NCBI GenBank assembly: GCA_016715765.1
Contig: JADJZJ010000002.1
Location: forward strand, 124,001-188,000
Length of the DNA: 64,000 nt
Reading direction: 5' to 3'
Source: Opitutaceae bacterium
GTDB taxonomy: Bacteria > Verrucomicrobiota > Verrucomicrobiia > Opitutales > Opitutaceae
The notes under the pieces are model-generated. The model was not told the DNA's origin. It saw nothing but the letters and a program-made list of their open reading frames with translations, and did not search any database. Position 1 is the stretch's first letter; every line of letters starts with the position of its first letter. This document shows, piece after piece, positions 51,601 through 60,855 of this stretch. Position numbers and translations under genes: made by a program.

Positions 51601-52648
51601 GCGCGGCGGCGCGGGCCGGATCGGCGGCATGGTCGAAGGCGACGGCATCCTCGTTGCCCTCCGTGGGATAGACCCAGCGGTTGCGTCCGTCCGGCCGGAC
51701 CCAGGCAAAGGACTTGGCCCCGAGCGCGCTGGATTCGATCCACTGGGTATGCACATCGGTCTCCCAGACCGGGCGGGTGGGCAGGTTGTCGCCCCAGGTG
51801 CGGGCGCGGCGCTCGAACGCCGCGCTCTGCCGGTCAAACTCGGCATTGATCTGGATGACCAGGGCTTCCAGCGAGGTCTGGGTGCGCACGCCGAGGTAGG
51901 CGGCCTCGCGTTCGCGCAGACCGACCCAGAGCACGAGTGTCAGCGTCATGCCTCCGATCACGATGGGCATGGGCGCCCAGGCCGGGGCCGTGCCCTCGGC
52001 CTGCAGGATCCGGTTCCAGGCCATGATCAGCAGGGCGCCGCCGAGCAGGCAGAGGCCAAGGGCGGACACGGGCGACATCTCGGCCGCCCCGCCCCAGGTG
52101 TAGGCCGGCGCCAGCCCGGCCACATAGCCGATGATCGCGATGAAGCCGGCCGAACCGGTCAGGGAGGCGGCGACCGCCTGCAGGAACGAATACAGCCGCA
52201 ACGGCAAATTCAGCACGGACAGCAGCAGGGCCGCGCTCGCGAGCAGCAGGCCGGAGGCCGCGACCATGGACATGGGCAAGGCGTCGGTCGGACCACCCGC
52301 CAGAAACCCAACACTCAGCAATTGATCGAGATGGAAGGTGCGGCCCGTGGCCCCATGCAGCAGGACGAGGAAATTCGAGGCCAACGGCACCAGGGCCAGC
52401 CACACCGAACGCCCCCAACCCATTTCCCGGCCCACGAGGGCCAACCCCAGGGCGAACAGGGAAAGGGAGCCGTTGCCCGTGATGGGAGCGTGCGCGCCGA
52501 GCGGTTGCACCAGCAGGACAAACTGAAAAATCCAGCCGGCCAGGCCGAGTCCACCGATGCCGGCAAGGCCCGCCCCCAAAACAAGCAAAGCTCGTTCCGA
52601 CCAAGTGCGGCGAGGCATTGTGGGCAGGGACCTCATTAAGGTGTTCAC
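48677..52648 (-). CDS. large hybrid sensor histidine kinase (membrane sensor, PAS-PAS-HisKA-HATPase-REC-REC)
   Basis: A 1323-residue inner-membrane kinase. About eight hydrophobic segments fill residues 15-250. A CHASE-like extracytoplasmic domain (about 270-460) and a closing membrane helix near 480 follow. Two PAS domains lie at about 525-645 and 660-780. HisKA carries H806 in MSHEIRTPMNGVIGM, and HATPase shows GGTGLGLAICQRLA. Two receiver domains end the protein: the second is standard, with D1234 in VLMDLQMPEMDG and the YISKPVK lysine; the first is divergent (LLLIDGDEVEG), so its phosphorylation is uncertain. Phosphate should leave to an unlinked HPt protein. Confidence 0.93.
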   Translation of the reverse strand: MNTLMRSLPTMPRRTWSERALLVLGAGLAGIGGLGLAGWIFQFVLLVQPLGAHAPITGNGSLSLFALGLALVGREMGWGRSVWLALVPLASNFLVLLHGATGRTFHLDQLLSVGFLAGGPTDALPMSMVAASGLLLASAALLLSVLNLPLRLYSFLQAVAASLTGSAGFIAIIGYVAGLAPAYTWGGAAEMSPVSALGLCLLGGALLIMAWNRILQAEGTAPAWAPMPIVIGGMTLTLVLWVGLREREAAYLGVRTQTSLEALVIQINAEFDRQSAAFERRARTWGDNLPTRPVWETDVHTQWIESSALGAKSFAWVRPDGRNRWVYPTEGNEDAVAFDHAADPARAAALEAARQEKKPVISGTVGIAGQGPGFVIYTPISHNGELTGYAAAEYLYARFFATLTATRLKLGSDYHLSITIGGDTVYSTLPAGAAVREELTVEKSYTIHDRRLRLSLAPSPAALARDRRYLPEFTLVAGIGIALLLGLGVHLARRARADQRTAERSNAQLHAENEERRRIETQLKLADERLHLALDSTRIGIFEHQVAMRQVHYSPGLWTMLGYDPARVPSTLEAWRDLVHPEDRPAYLARMEAQLGGEASLVDTEYRVRHQNNGWRWIAMRARTVATGADGRPLRIIGTMQDITERRESEQALRASQSEARKLSLVAAKTDNPVIIGVPDGRIEWVNESFTRVMGYALNEVVGRQLIELLTDPAADPSSLGQVRHALEQGQTLSTDFRCQAKSGRKYHLHLEVQPVRTDPAGLTHFIVIATDITTRVATEQELRRAKSEADSASRSKSDFLASMSHEIRTPMNGVIGMTSLLAETPLSPEQREYVNTIRTSGEALLTIINDILDFSKIESGKMEIEHMPFELSLCLEEAFDLFALPASARKIELTYHIHPDVPAWILSDVTRLRQIIVNLVNNAVKFTPAGSVSVEARRQPAPEGFPPGSFLLEFAVRDTGVGIPADRLDRLFKAFSQVDSSTTRKYGGTGLGLAICQRLATLMGGTISVQSTIGEGSIFTFSIITEPAALDQESAPPAMPAVLRDNLILIVEDHPITQARLRTQLAAWGIRCEIVATPAAALEYAATLPRPPALLLIDGDEVEGHSPLEALLPIRAPRLLMLPFGQSAIESPGDGLPFGTIYKPLKTPALLHALSHIPDPATLTAKTDISPPPRSVLAEEIPLRILLAEDNAVNQKVALRFLERLGYNADAVNNGHEAVAAVESRHYDLVLMDLQMPEMDGFEACKEIRRRLPPEQQPVVIALTANAMQGDRERCLEAGMDDYISKPVKMHEIVEAIHRQFIVADPHAQEPPPAADGNSPAS

Positions 52649-52717
52649 CCTAGGGATGGCGGATTTTGCATGTGGGGCAATCCCGATTCCCGCATCCGAT
52701 GTCGGAAGGAAAACAGG

Positions 52718-55493
52718 TCATGGAGCCGGGGCCGGGGGCGTCGGGGAGAACAGATTCGGGACCGGCGGCAGTTCCTTCGCGGGGGTGGCAAAGAGGGAGC
52801 GCAGGAAATTGGTGGGCCCGATGACAAAGGCCCATTCGGGTTTGTCGAGCCGGCCGGTCAGCTTGACCTCAAGCACGCCCGAAAGCGGGGTCAACACCAG
52901 GCCCACCACGCTCTTGAGGATGAACGAGCTCTCCTGGAAGGGAAAGATGCGGGCGTTGAAATCGAGTTCCTTGCGGTCGAGCAGATAGGAACCGCGGGCC
53001 GACATGGCGGCGTCGGGTCCGGTGATGTTCACATGGGGAAAGGCGAGGGTGTTGCGATCGAGGGTGAAATCCGTGCGCAAGGTGTCGAAGCGGAGCGCGG
53101 TGAAGTTGAGCAGTTCCGAAAGCAGCCCGAGGAGGCGGATGCGGCCGAGGCCCTGTCCGCTCAGGTCGGCGTGACCGGTGCCGACCAGGCTCAGGGGATT
53201 GTCGGCATCACCCTCGGCCGTGAGGTCGAGCCCGATGCGCACCTGGGCCGTGCCCTCGATATACTCACTGTTGGCCGCGGGCGCCACCCCGCGCCGCCGG
53301 GCGGAAAACGACTCGAGGATGGTGGCGGCATCGCGCAGGGAGCCCTCCCGGAGCGACAGGGCGAAGCCCAGCTTCCGGCGGTCGGCGGGCCCGCTCAGGC
53401 GCACGCTGCCGGCGACCGTGCCGCCGGCGAAGGCGGCCTCGACCGGCGAGATGCGGAGATCGTCGTCCCGTATCTCGGCCCCGAATTCGAGGTGCTGCAG
53501 GGGGAAATCAAAGATCGTGAAAGTCCCGGTGCCGCGGCCCGGTGACGTGGATCTCGCGGTGGACGCCCTTGGGGGCGGCCGGACCGTCAATGTGGCCGCG
53601 CGCCCGGACCGACGGCGGGGCGGAGAATACAAAGGGCTTGAGCATGTCGGTCAGCTCGGGGCCGACCAGGCCGGCGGCCACCGGCAGCTCGAGCGTGGAA
53701 TCAAAATCGAAGGTCATCGTATCCAGCGCAAAGCCGGCCCCGGCGGTGCGGCGGGTGAAGTTGCCCCGGGCGGCGCCGCCGCCATGGGTGGCGAAGACCT
53801 CGATGGCATCGTAGAATTGCGGGCGGATGAAAAGCCGCGCGATGGCGTGGTCGAGCCGGACCCCGCGGATGACGGGCTGCACGCAGTCCGCGAAAACGAA
53901 GACGGCCGTCTCCGGTCCGCGGCCCCAGTACCCGCGCACATCCACATCGGCATCGGGGGCGGCGACGGTGAAGTCGAATTCCCGCCAGAAATTCGCCCAC
54001 CACTCGCGGAACCAGCCGCTGATCGCGGGCGGATTCAGGCGGCCGTGGAGGAGGAAGCGGAATTCGCGCGTGGTGAAGTCCTGCTCGTAACTGCCGCGCG
54101 CGAAATTGCCGCCCAGGAAGGCGACGGCATCGGTGGCGAGAAATCGCCGGCCGTCAAAGGTGATGTGGCCGGCAAACGAATCCATCGCCACATGGTAGGC
54201 ATCCACGCCGCCGCCCGAGATCCGGCCCGTGAGCTGGGCGAACTTCCACCCGGGCTTGAATTCGACGTCCAGATCGAAGGCCGGCGCGGAGCGGAAGGAG
54301 AGGAACGGGCGGAGGTCGCGGTGCAGCTGCCGGCCGATCAGGTCGACGAGGTCGGGGGCAAAGCGGCCGGCGGTCCGGAAACGGGCGCTCTGCGCGGCGG
54401 CATCAATGCGACCCTGCAGCTCCAGCGGTTCGTTCAGGACCTGGGTGGCCAGTTCGACCTGCAGGGCCGGGAGCCGGCCGGTGGTGCGGACCAGCAGCGG
54501 TCCGGTGTAGATCCCGGCGCCGCCGACCCACTGCGCCGTCGCCTCAATCCGGCTGTAATCGTAGTGGCGCAGGCTGGATTGCAGGCGGCCGTGGACGAAG
54601 GCCCGCACGCCCCGGGCCCGGAATTGGTCCGGCATTTCCAGGCGGTCGGCCGCGAGCTCGATCCGGGCGGCCACGGGCGTGTCGCCCAGCAACGGCAGGC
54701 TGGTGGTGGCGCGAAGGCTGGTGGCCGTGAGCGCTTGGGGCGCGGCCAGTTTCGCGCCGGCCGCGAGCAGTTCGACCGCAATGACCGCGCCGCGGGACTC
54801 GGAGGGGGTGAGCACCAGGTTCAGGGTCGGGGCCTCGAGCACGGCCAGCTGGTCGGTGACGGCAATGAGCTGCCGGCAGATCGCGGGGTAGTTGCGCACG
54901 AGGAGCTCCGGGATCGGGGGCAGCGGGGCGCGGCCGTGGCGCAGGGGGGCGGTCTGCCAGCCGCCGTGCGCGGTGACGTTCAGGGCGGCGATGCGGCCGG
55001 CGAGCTGCGGGAGCTCATACCCCTGCGGGCCGGGGACGAGGGTGAAGTCGAGGTCGTGCACCAGCGGTTCGCTGCGACCCGTGGGCGAGAGCATGGCCGT
55101 GACGTACAGGCTGGCGCCCGAGACCTGCAGCTCCCGGGGTTCGACGCGGCCGACCATGAGCGCCCAGGGATCGAGGGTGAGATAAACCGAACGGGCGCTG
55201 ACGACCGGTTCGCTGAACGCGGGCAGGAGCACGCGGGCCTGTTCGATGAGCACGCGACCCGTGGGGTCGAAACTGGCGCGGCCGAACTCCGCGCGCACGC
55301 CCGACGCCGCGAGGCGCTGTTCCAGCGAGCGGAGCACGAAATCCGGCAGGGCGAGTTCCCGGGAGCTCGCGATGAAAATCTGGAAGACGAGCAGAATGAC
55401 GAGCCCCAGCCACAGGGTCCACAGGCAGAATGAGGCCAGGCACGTCGCGCAAAAGTACGTGCCCTGCCAGCAGAACTTCAGCCAGGGTTTCAT
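52718..55493 (-). pseudogene. AsmA-like envelope protein, one frameshift
   Basis: A large extracytoplasmic protein of the AsmA/TamB/YhdP type (about 925 residues when joined). An N-terminal membrane helix (about 20-45, LWTLWLGLVILLVFQIFI) anchors it, followed by long beta-groove repeats, and the C-terminal part holds the AsmA_2-like stretch LLSELLNFTALRFDTL. The reading frame runs from 55493 to a stop at 53508; a second frame continues from about 53560 to 52718. Removing one base in the CCC run at 53538-53540 joins them as HVTGRGTGTFTIFDFPLQHL. Such proteins help move lipids to the outer membrane. Whether the break is genuine is open. Confidence 0.75.
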
Positions 55494-55509
55494 GCGGCGC
55501 GACCGGAGA

Positions 55510-57447
55510 TCAGGGTTGCGGGGTGGCCACCGTGGCGGGGGCGGGCGGGGTCGGGACGGACGGCGGACCGGGATCGCGCTGCGCGTAAGTCACGGCCCAA
55601 AGCGCGTCGAGGAGGGCCTGTTCAAGCTCGAAGGTGGCGGCGTATTTTTCCGAGCCGCCGAGCTGCTGGGTGCCGGCGATGCGCTCGGTGAAGAACCAGG
55701 TCTCCGTTTCGGTCTGCACGCCGGTGCCGGCCGGGAGATCCACGGTGGCTTCCAGGCGGTAGCGCCACGGGCGCTCCTCGCCGCCGGCGGCCACCTTGTC
55801 GACAAACCCGTCCTGCGCGAAGCGGCGGACCCGGAGGGTGCGCAATTGCGCGGCGAGGGCCTGCAGCGGGGTGCCGGCCGGCTCTTCCGCGAGGGCGCGG
55901 TCCACCACGACGGAACCGTCCGCCAGGTCGGTCAGCTTGAGGGTCGTGAGCCTGGCGGTGGCGGGCAGTTCCCGGAGCAGGCGTTCGCGGTAGGCGAGCG
56001 GTGACACGGTGGTTTCGGTCAGGATGGCCGGGTTCACCGTGTAGATGAAGCGTTCGCCGGCGAGGCGGGCGTAGGCGCGGTCGTCGCGCGGGGTGGTGAG
56101 GCCGATCTGGAGTTTGAGCGTGCGGGTGGTGTTCGGCGCGGCGGCGAGGGTGAGGGTGACCTCGCGCTCGGGCTGGTTGAAGCCCCAGTTTTCCAGGTCG
56201 GCATCGGAGGGGGCGTCGCTCTGGAATTTCTGCGCGGACAGCAAACTGAGCTGCTCGAGCAGGCGTTCCACGACCTTGCGGTCGGCGGGCTGGGTCTGCG
56301 GACCCTGGGCGGCGTCGCGGCGCACGAGCTGCCACGGCGCATCGGCCGGGGCGGCCGGATCGCGCTGGAGGATCAGCTCGGGCTGGTTGGGGGCGCCGAG
56401 GGTGAGCCCCGTGACGCCGGCCGGCTCGAAGTCGAGGATGCGGGTTTCGCGGAGCACCTCCTGGGCGTTGCGCAGGGCGTCGAGGAGGGCGCCGGGGATG
56501 GCGACCGTGAAGACGGCGGGTTTGCCCTCGAGCGAGGCGGAGAACTCGATGTCGGGTCGCGCGGTGGTCCCGGTCGTGCTGCTGGTGGCCGCCTCGGCGA
56601 TGGCGGTGGTGCCGAGCTCGGTGCCGAGCACGAGGGTCTCGCGCCGGTTGTTGCCCTCGAGGGTGATGCGCAGGGTGGGGGCGGCGCCGGGGACCGGTTC
56701 GCCGGCGGGCGCGGTGAAGGAGCGGACGCGGAGCGAGTAGAGGGCGTTGATGGCGAGCTCGGTGCCGGTCTTGTTGGCGCGGGCGATGATGGGCGCCTCG
56801 AAGGACCAGCGGCTGGCCTCGCGGCGGAGGCGGACCCGGAGGTTGGCGGAATTCTGCAGGGTGAGCGAGCGGGCCTCGAAGACCGGGATGGTGAAGAGCG
56901 TGTCGGCGCGCAGCTCCTCGACCGGCAGCGCCAGGCTGCGGGCGAGGCTCAGGTTGACGACGTGGACGCGGCTGCCGTCGGCGGAAAGCACGTACAGGCG
57001 GTTGCCCACCTTGGTTTCATCGCCCAGCTGGAGCGTGACGGATTGGCCGGCCTCCGCGCCGGAGGTGAAGGTCACGCTGAGCCGCGGGTTGGCGAGGCCG
57101 TAGTCGGCGAGGGACTGGCCGTTTTTTTCCAGGTCGCGGACGGTGAAACTGGTTTCGTGCTCGAGGAACTGGAGTTCGTTGACGATGCGGCTGACCGCGT
57201 GGGGATTGGCGGGCCAGTCGATGGGCTCCGTCAGCGACCAATCGTCGCCGGTGCGCTTCAGGCTGATGGTCGGAAGCTCGGGCCCGGTGATGCGCAGGGT
57301 GCGGATGTCGGCGGTCTCGGGGCCGAGCACGCGGCGGCGGGCCTCGAGGGAGGCGCGCTCGGTGCGCCAGCCGCGCTCGAACTTGAAGATGAAGAAGAAG
57401 AGCGCGACGTTGAGGAAAACGAGGACGAGCGTGACTTTGGTGCGCAT
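55510..57447 (-). CDS. DUF4340 domain protein
   Basis: A 645-residue protein with an N-terminal membrane helix (about 5-23) and an extracytoplasmic repeating domain. The stretch SLKRTGDDWSLTEPIDWPAN and the later GDETKVGNRLYVLSADGSRV are typical of DUF4340, whose members accompany GldG-type ABC auxiliary proteins. It is encoded 10 bases after the GldG-like gene and 16 bases before the AsmA-like gene. Role: probably an extracytoplasmic partner of the ABC complex (inference from linkage). Confidence 0.88.
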   Translation of the reverse strand: MRTKVTLVLVFLNVALFFFIFKFERGWRTERASLEARRRVLGPETADIRTLRITGPELPTISLKRTGDDWSLTEPIDWPANPHAVSRIVNELQFLEHETSFTVRDLEKNGQSLADYGLANPRLSVTFTSGAEAGQSVTLQLGDETKVGNRLYVLSADGSRVHVVNLSLARSLALPVEELRADTLFTIPVFEARSLTLQNSANLRVRLRREASRWSFEAPIIARANKTGTELAINALYSLRVRSFTAPAGEPVPGAAPTLRITLEGNNRRETLVLGTELGTTAIAEAATSSTTGTTARPDIEFSASLEGKPAVFTVAIPGALLDALRNAQEVLRETRILDFEPAGVTGLTLGAPNQPELILQRDPAAPADAPWQLVRRDAAQGPQTQPADRKVVERLLEQLSLLSAQKFQSDAPSDADLENWGFNQPEREVTLTLAAAPNTTRTLKLQIGLTTPRDDRAYARLAGERFIYTVNPAILTETTVSPLAYRERLLRELPATARLTTLKLTDLADGSVVVDRALAEEPAGTPLQALAAQLRTLRVRRFAQDGFVDKVAAGGEERPWRYRLEATVDLPAGTGVQTETETWFFTERIAGTQQLGGSEKYAATFELEQALLDALWAVTYAQRDPGPPSVPTPPAPATVATPQP

Positions 57448-57457
57448 GGCGGGGAGT

Positions 57458-58954
57458 TCAGTTGCGTCGTGACCAGTAGACGAAGAGGCCGAGCAGCGCG
57501 GCGACCGCGGGCAGGCCGATCATGAGACTGTAGCGGAGCTGGGTGAGCTCGCGCTGGTTGAGGGAGAGCTGGAAGCGCTCGATGGGACGGGCGGGAATGT
57601 TGAGCTGGGTGTCGCGGGTGACGGCCCAGTTCACGGCATTGAGGAAGAGGGTGAGATTGCCCTCGCTCGCGAGGCGCTGGTTGACGACCAGGTCGCCCGT
57701 GCCGAGGACGACCAGGCGGCCGGTGAGCACGCTGAAGGGGAGGTTGTCGCGGACCTGGACGCGCTCTGACGCGACGATGACGCCGAGGCGGTTGGCGGGG
57801 GCCATGTTGGGCAGTCCCTTGAGGTCCACGCCCGGATTGAATTCGGGCATGCGGTTCTGGTTCTGCAGGTAGGACACCTCGCCCCAGGCGGTGGGATAGG
57901 TGGCGGCGAGGGTGGTGACGAGCAGGCCGTTGCCCGTGGCCCGGCCGGGGTCGGGCCGGACGCTGCGGCAGAGGCCGACCCGCAGGGTCATCTTGTAGTC
58001 GAGGAGGGTCTGGGTGATGGGGTGAGGCGAGAAGTTGCGGAGAATGAAGTCGCCGTTGTCGGAGAAGCTCTCGGGGTTGGTGTCGTAGATGACGACGTCG
58101 TCGACCAGCACGCCCCAGTCGTAGAGCAGATCCTCCAGCCCGTGGGCCTTGCCGGGGGCGAGGATGAGGATCACGCGGCCGGCCCGGGTGGAGAGGTACT
58201 GGCGGAGAAGCTCCTGCTCGCTCGGGTCGTAGCGCTCGTAGGGCGCGGCGGAGACAATGAGCGCCGCATCGTCGGGAATCCGGCGGGCGGTGCTGAGGTG
58301 CAGGATCTCGACGTCGAAATTGCGGAGTTTGAGCTGGTCCTTGAGGACGGAAAGGCCGGTCGCTGGGGCGACGTCGTCGATCTGGAGTTCGCCGTGCCCG
58401 GCGAGGAAGTAGATTTTTTTACGCTCGGGCCGGGACACGTCGAGAATGGCGGCGGTCATGGTCTGTTCGCCCAGGAAGGCCTTCTTCTCCAGCGCCTCGA
58501 CGCGGTAGAGTTCGTCCAGCGTGACCACGCGGCGCTTTTCACCGCAGGTGAGGAGAATGACATTGGGCTGCTCGATGCCGATCTGCTCGGCCTCGCGGCG
58601 CTGCTGGTACACGTCGAGGTACTTGATGCTGATGCGGGCCGTGCGGTCCTCGGTCGCATAGGCGTACTCGCGGAGCAGGCCGTTGAGGTCGCGCCAGGCC
58701 TGGGCGACCTCGGGGTTCTCGGCGTCCTCGGTGAAGGTGGCGACGATGCGGACCGGCAGGTCGAGGGTGCGGAGGTAGGAGAGGGTCTCGGGCGAGAGCG
58801 AGTGGCGGCGGTGCTGGGTGAGGTCGAACCGCCAGGCGTAGTTGCGGGCGAGGTAGTTCAGGCCGCCGAAGAAGGAGAGGAAGAGGATGGCCTGGAGCAC
58901 GAGGTTGAGCGTGCGGAGCCAGCGGGCGGTGCGGAAGCTGTCGGGGGCGTGCAT
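57458..58954 (-). CDS. GldG-like ABC transporter auxiliary protein
   Basis: A 498-residue protein with membrane helices near the N-terminus (about 15-36) and the C-terminus (about 475-493) and a large soluble domain between. RYAWRF-like start (LARNYAWRFDLTQHRRHSLS), DLPVRIVATFTEDAENPEV and KIYFLAGHGELQID match the GldG/ABC_transp_aux family, first described in gliding motility of Bacteroidota but widespread. The domain is thought to bind substrate outside the membrane. It follows the permease by 6 bases. Function beyond transport is not known here; gliding is not implied. Confidence 0.88.
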   Translation of the reverse strand: MHAPDSFRTARWLRTLNLVLQAILFLSFFGGLNYLARNYAWRFDLTQHRRHSLSPETLSYLRTLDLPVRIVATFTEDAENPEVAQAWRDLNGLLREYAYATEDRTARISIKYLDVYQQRREAEQIGIEQPNVILLTCGEKRRVVTLDELYRVEALEKKAFLGEQTMTAAILDVSRPERKKIYFLAGHGELQIDDVAPATGLSVLKDQLKLRNFDVEILHLSTARRIPDDAALIVSAAPYERYDPSEQELLRQYLSTRAGRVILILAPGKAHGLEDLLYDWGVLVDDVVIYDTNPESFSDNGDFILRNFSPHPITQTLLDYKMTLRVGLCRSVRPDPGRATGNGLLVTTLAATYPTAWGEVSYLQNQNRMPEFNPGVDLKGLPNMAPANRLGVIVASERVQVRDNLPFSVLTGRLVVLGTGDLVVNQRLASEGNLTLFLNAVNWAVTRDTQLNIPARPIERFQLSLNQRELTQLRYSLMIGLPAVAALLGLFVYWSRRN

Positions 58955-58960
58955 GGCGGT

Positions 58961-59722
58961 TCAGCTGTGGAGGAGCTTGGCCTCGACCCCGAGGATGCTG
59001 AAGATGAGCGCGAGGACGGTGCCGCTGAAGTAGAAGAGCAGCTGGCGCGTGTCCACGACCCCGCGGGTGAAGTCCTCGTAGTGCCGGAAGATCTGCGCGT
59101 AGTCCACGGCGGCCTTGACGGGCGTGAACGCCTCGCGGTCGAGCCACTGGGCCTCCTGCAGGAAGCGGCCGCCGATGATCAGGGCGAAGAGCATGGTGAA
59201 GCAGAGGATGCCGGCGACGGCCTGGTTGCGGGAGAGCGAGCTGGCGAAGACGCCGACGGCGATGAAGAGCAGGCCGGAGACGCTGATGAAGAGGTAGCCG
59301 CCGACGAGCGGGCCGGAGTCGAGGATGCGCGCGTCGCCGGCGAACCGGTGCAGGATCCAGAAGAACCCGCCGGTGGCGCCCCAGAGCACGACGTAGAGAC
59401 AGTAGGCGGCGGCGTACTTGCCCAGCACGACCTCGGTGGTGGTGACCGGGGTGGTGAGCAGGGTCTCGATGGTCCCGAGCCGGCGCTCCTCGGCGAGGCA
59501 CTTCATCGTGAGCAGCGGCACCATGAAGAAGACGGGCAGCCAGAAAAACTGGAAAAAGACCTGGGCGGGCGGGGTTTCCTGCGGGGTCTTGCTGTAGCTC
59601 TCCAGGATGCCGGTGAAGATGAAACCCATGAAGACCAGGAAGGCGGTCGCGGCGATGTAGGTGCCCGGGTTCACCAGCAGCATGCGGATCTCGTGGCTGA
59701 GCAGGGTGAAAAAGTGCTTCAT
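58961..59722 (-). CDS. ABC-2 type permease, GldF-like
   Basis: A 253-residue membrane protein with six predicted helices (about 15-40, 60-82, 105-130, 140-163, 170-190, 230-250). The features AEERRLGTIETLLTTPVTTT and VLGKYAAAYCLYVVLWG are classic for ABC-2 permeases of the GldF/NosY class. It is the membrane subunit for the ATPase encoded just upstream (81 bases, including a repeat) and is coupled to the GldG-like gene. Confidence 0.9.
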   Translation of the reverse strand: MKHFFTLLSHEIRMLLVNPGTYIAATAFLVFMGFIFTGILESYSKTPQETPPAQVFFQFFWLPVFFMVPLLTMKCLAEERRLGTIETLLTTPVTTTEVVLGKYAAAYCLYVVLWGATGGFFWILHRFAGDARILDSGPLVGGYLFISVSGLLFIAVGVFASSLSRNQAVAGILCFTMLFALIIGGRFLQEAQWLDREAFTPVKAAVDYAQIFRHYEDFTRGVVDTRQLLFYFSGTVLALIFSILGVEAKLLHS

Positions 59723-59725
59723 GGG

Positions 59726-59833
59726 AAGGGCTGAAAGACTGAAGAGCTGAAGGTGTCGGCGCGGGAGCAGGGGGAATCGCGAGGGCTTGGAGTTGGATTG
59801 GTTTCAGCCCTTCAGTTTTTCAGTCTTTCCCTT
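59726..59833. repeat. inverted CTGAAGGGCTGAAAGACTGAA-type repeat overlapping the ATPase 3' end
   Basis: The left arm at 59726-59753 and the right arm at 59802-59833 share the units GAAAGACTGAA and CTGAAGG in opposite orientation. The right arm encodes the last residues of the ABC ATPase (about KGKTEKLKG) and its stop. Confidence 0.8.
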
Positions 59834-60817
59834 CGGCGCCGGCGCCGAGGCGACGACGTCCCAGCTGCGGCGGGTGGCGGCGAGGAAGACGTCCTCCAGC
59901 GTGGGGTGGGCGCGGCTGAGGGCGCGCACGCGCAGGCCGGCGCCGGTCAGGGTGCGGAGGAGGGCTTCACCCAGGGCACTGTCCGAGGCGGTGGTCATCG
60001 TGAGGGTGGCGAAACCGAGGGCATCGGGTTCGCCGGTGGTGGCGAGGCGCAGGGTGGGTTCGACGGCCGCGAGCAGGTCCGGGAGTCCGCTGAGATCGCC
60101 CGCCACCTCGGCCTCGTAGGAGGAGTGGCCGAGGATCTCGCGGCGGAGGTCGGAGGGCGTGCCCTGGGCGACCACCCGGCCCTGGTTGATGATGAGGACA
60201 CGGTCGCAGGTCATCTCGATCTCGGGCAGGATGTGGGAGGAGATGATGACCGTCATGCGGCCGCGCAGGCTGGCGATGAGGTCGCGGACGATGAGAATCT
60301 GGTGCGGATCGAGGCCGATGGTGGGCTCGTCCATGATGATGACCGGCGGCTCGGCGAGGATGGCCTCGGCGATGCCGACGCGCTGGCGGAAGCCCTTGGA
60401 GAGCTTGCCGATGATCTTGTGGCGGACGCGCTTCAGGTCGCAGAGCTCGAGCACCTCGTCGATGCGCGAGCCGAGCTTGCTGCGGGAGATTTCCTTGAGG
60501 CGGCCGCGGAAGTAGAGGTACTCGGAGACCCGCATGTCCTCGGGCAGCGGATTGTTCTCCGGCATGTAGCCGATGTGGCGCTTCACCATGTCGGGGTGCG
60601 AGGCGACCGGGACGCCGCAGATGGCCACATGGCCGGAGGTGGCCGGCAGGTAGCCCGTGAGGATGCGCATGGTGGTGGACTTGCCGGCGCCGTTCGGGCC
60701 GAGGAAGCCGAGGATCTCGCCGCGCGCGAGGCTGAAGCTGATGTCGTTGACGGCGGTCACCCCGGCGTAGCTCTTGACGAGGTGGGAAACTTCAATGGCG
60801 GGGGGAACGTCGGACAT
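59804..60817 (-). CDS. ABC transporter ATPase, GldA-like
   Basis: A 337-residue ATPase. Walker A GPNGAGKSTTMRILTG, signature LSKGFRQRVGIAEAIL, Walker B PPVIIMDEPTIGLDP and the switch His (VIISSHILPEIEMTCD) are all present. A C-terminal domain of about 100 residues follows, with ALSRAHPTLEDVFLAATRR, as in GldA and NatA-type exporters. It powers the ABC-2 permease. The C-terminal tail KGKTEKLKG is repeat-encoded. The start MSDVPPAIEV is preferred to an upstream ATG with no family likeness. birA lies 38 bases upstream. Confidence 0.92.
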   Translation of the reverse strand: MSDVPPAIEVSHLVKSYAGVTAVNDISFSLARGEILGFLGPNGAGKSTTMRILTGYLPATSGHVAICGVPVASHPDMVKRHIGYMPENNPLPEDMRVSEYLYFRGRLKEISRSKLGSRIDEVLELCDLKRVRHKIIGKLSKGFRQRVGIAEAILAEPPVIIMDEPTIGLDPHQILIVRDLIASLRGRMTVIISSHILPEIEMTCDRVLIINQGRVVAQGTPSDLRREILGHSSYEAEVAGDLSGLPDLLAAVEPTLRLATTGEPDALGFATLTMTTASDSALGEALLRTLTGAGLRVRALSRAHPTLEDVFLAATRRSWDVVASAPAPKGKTEKLKG

Positions 60818-60855
60818 GCTGGGGAGGTGACTATGGCGCAGCGGGGGCGGGAGAC

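Noticed and set aside
48638..52639. A 1333-codon open frame on the plus strand
   Set aside because: It lies opposite the hybrid kinase, which has intact domains throughout; the frame is Gly/Ala/Arg/Asp-rich without motifs, as expected for an antisense shadow at high GC.
57458..60817. Gliding motility locus
   Set aside because: GldA/F/G-like proteins occur widely in non-gliding bacteria; no other gld or spr gene is in the window.
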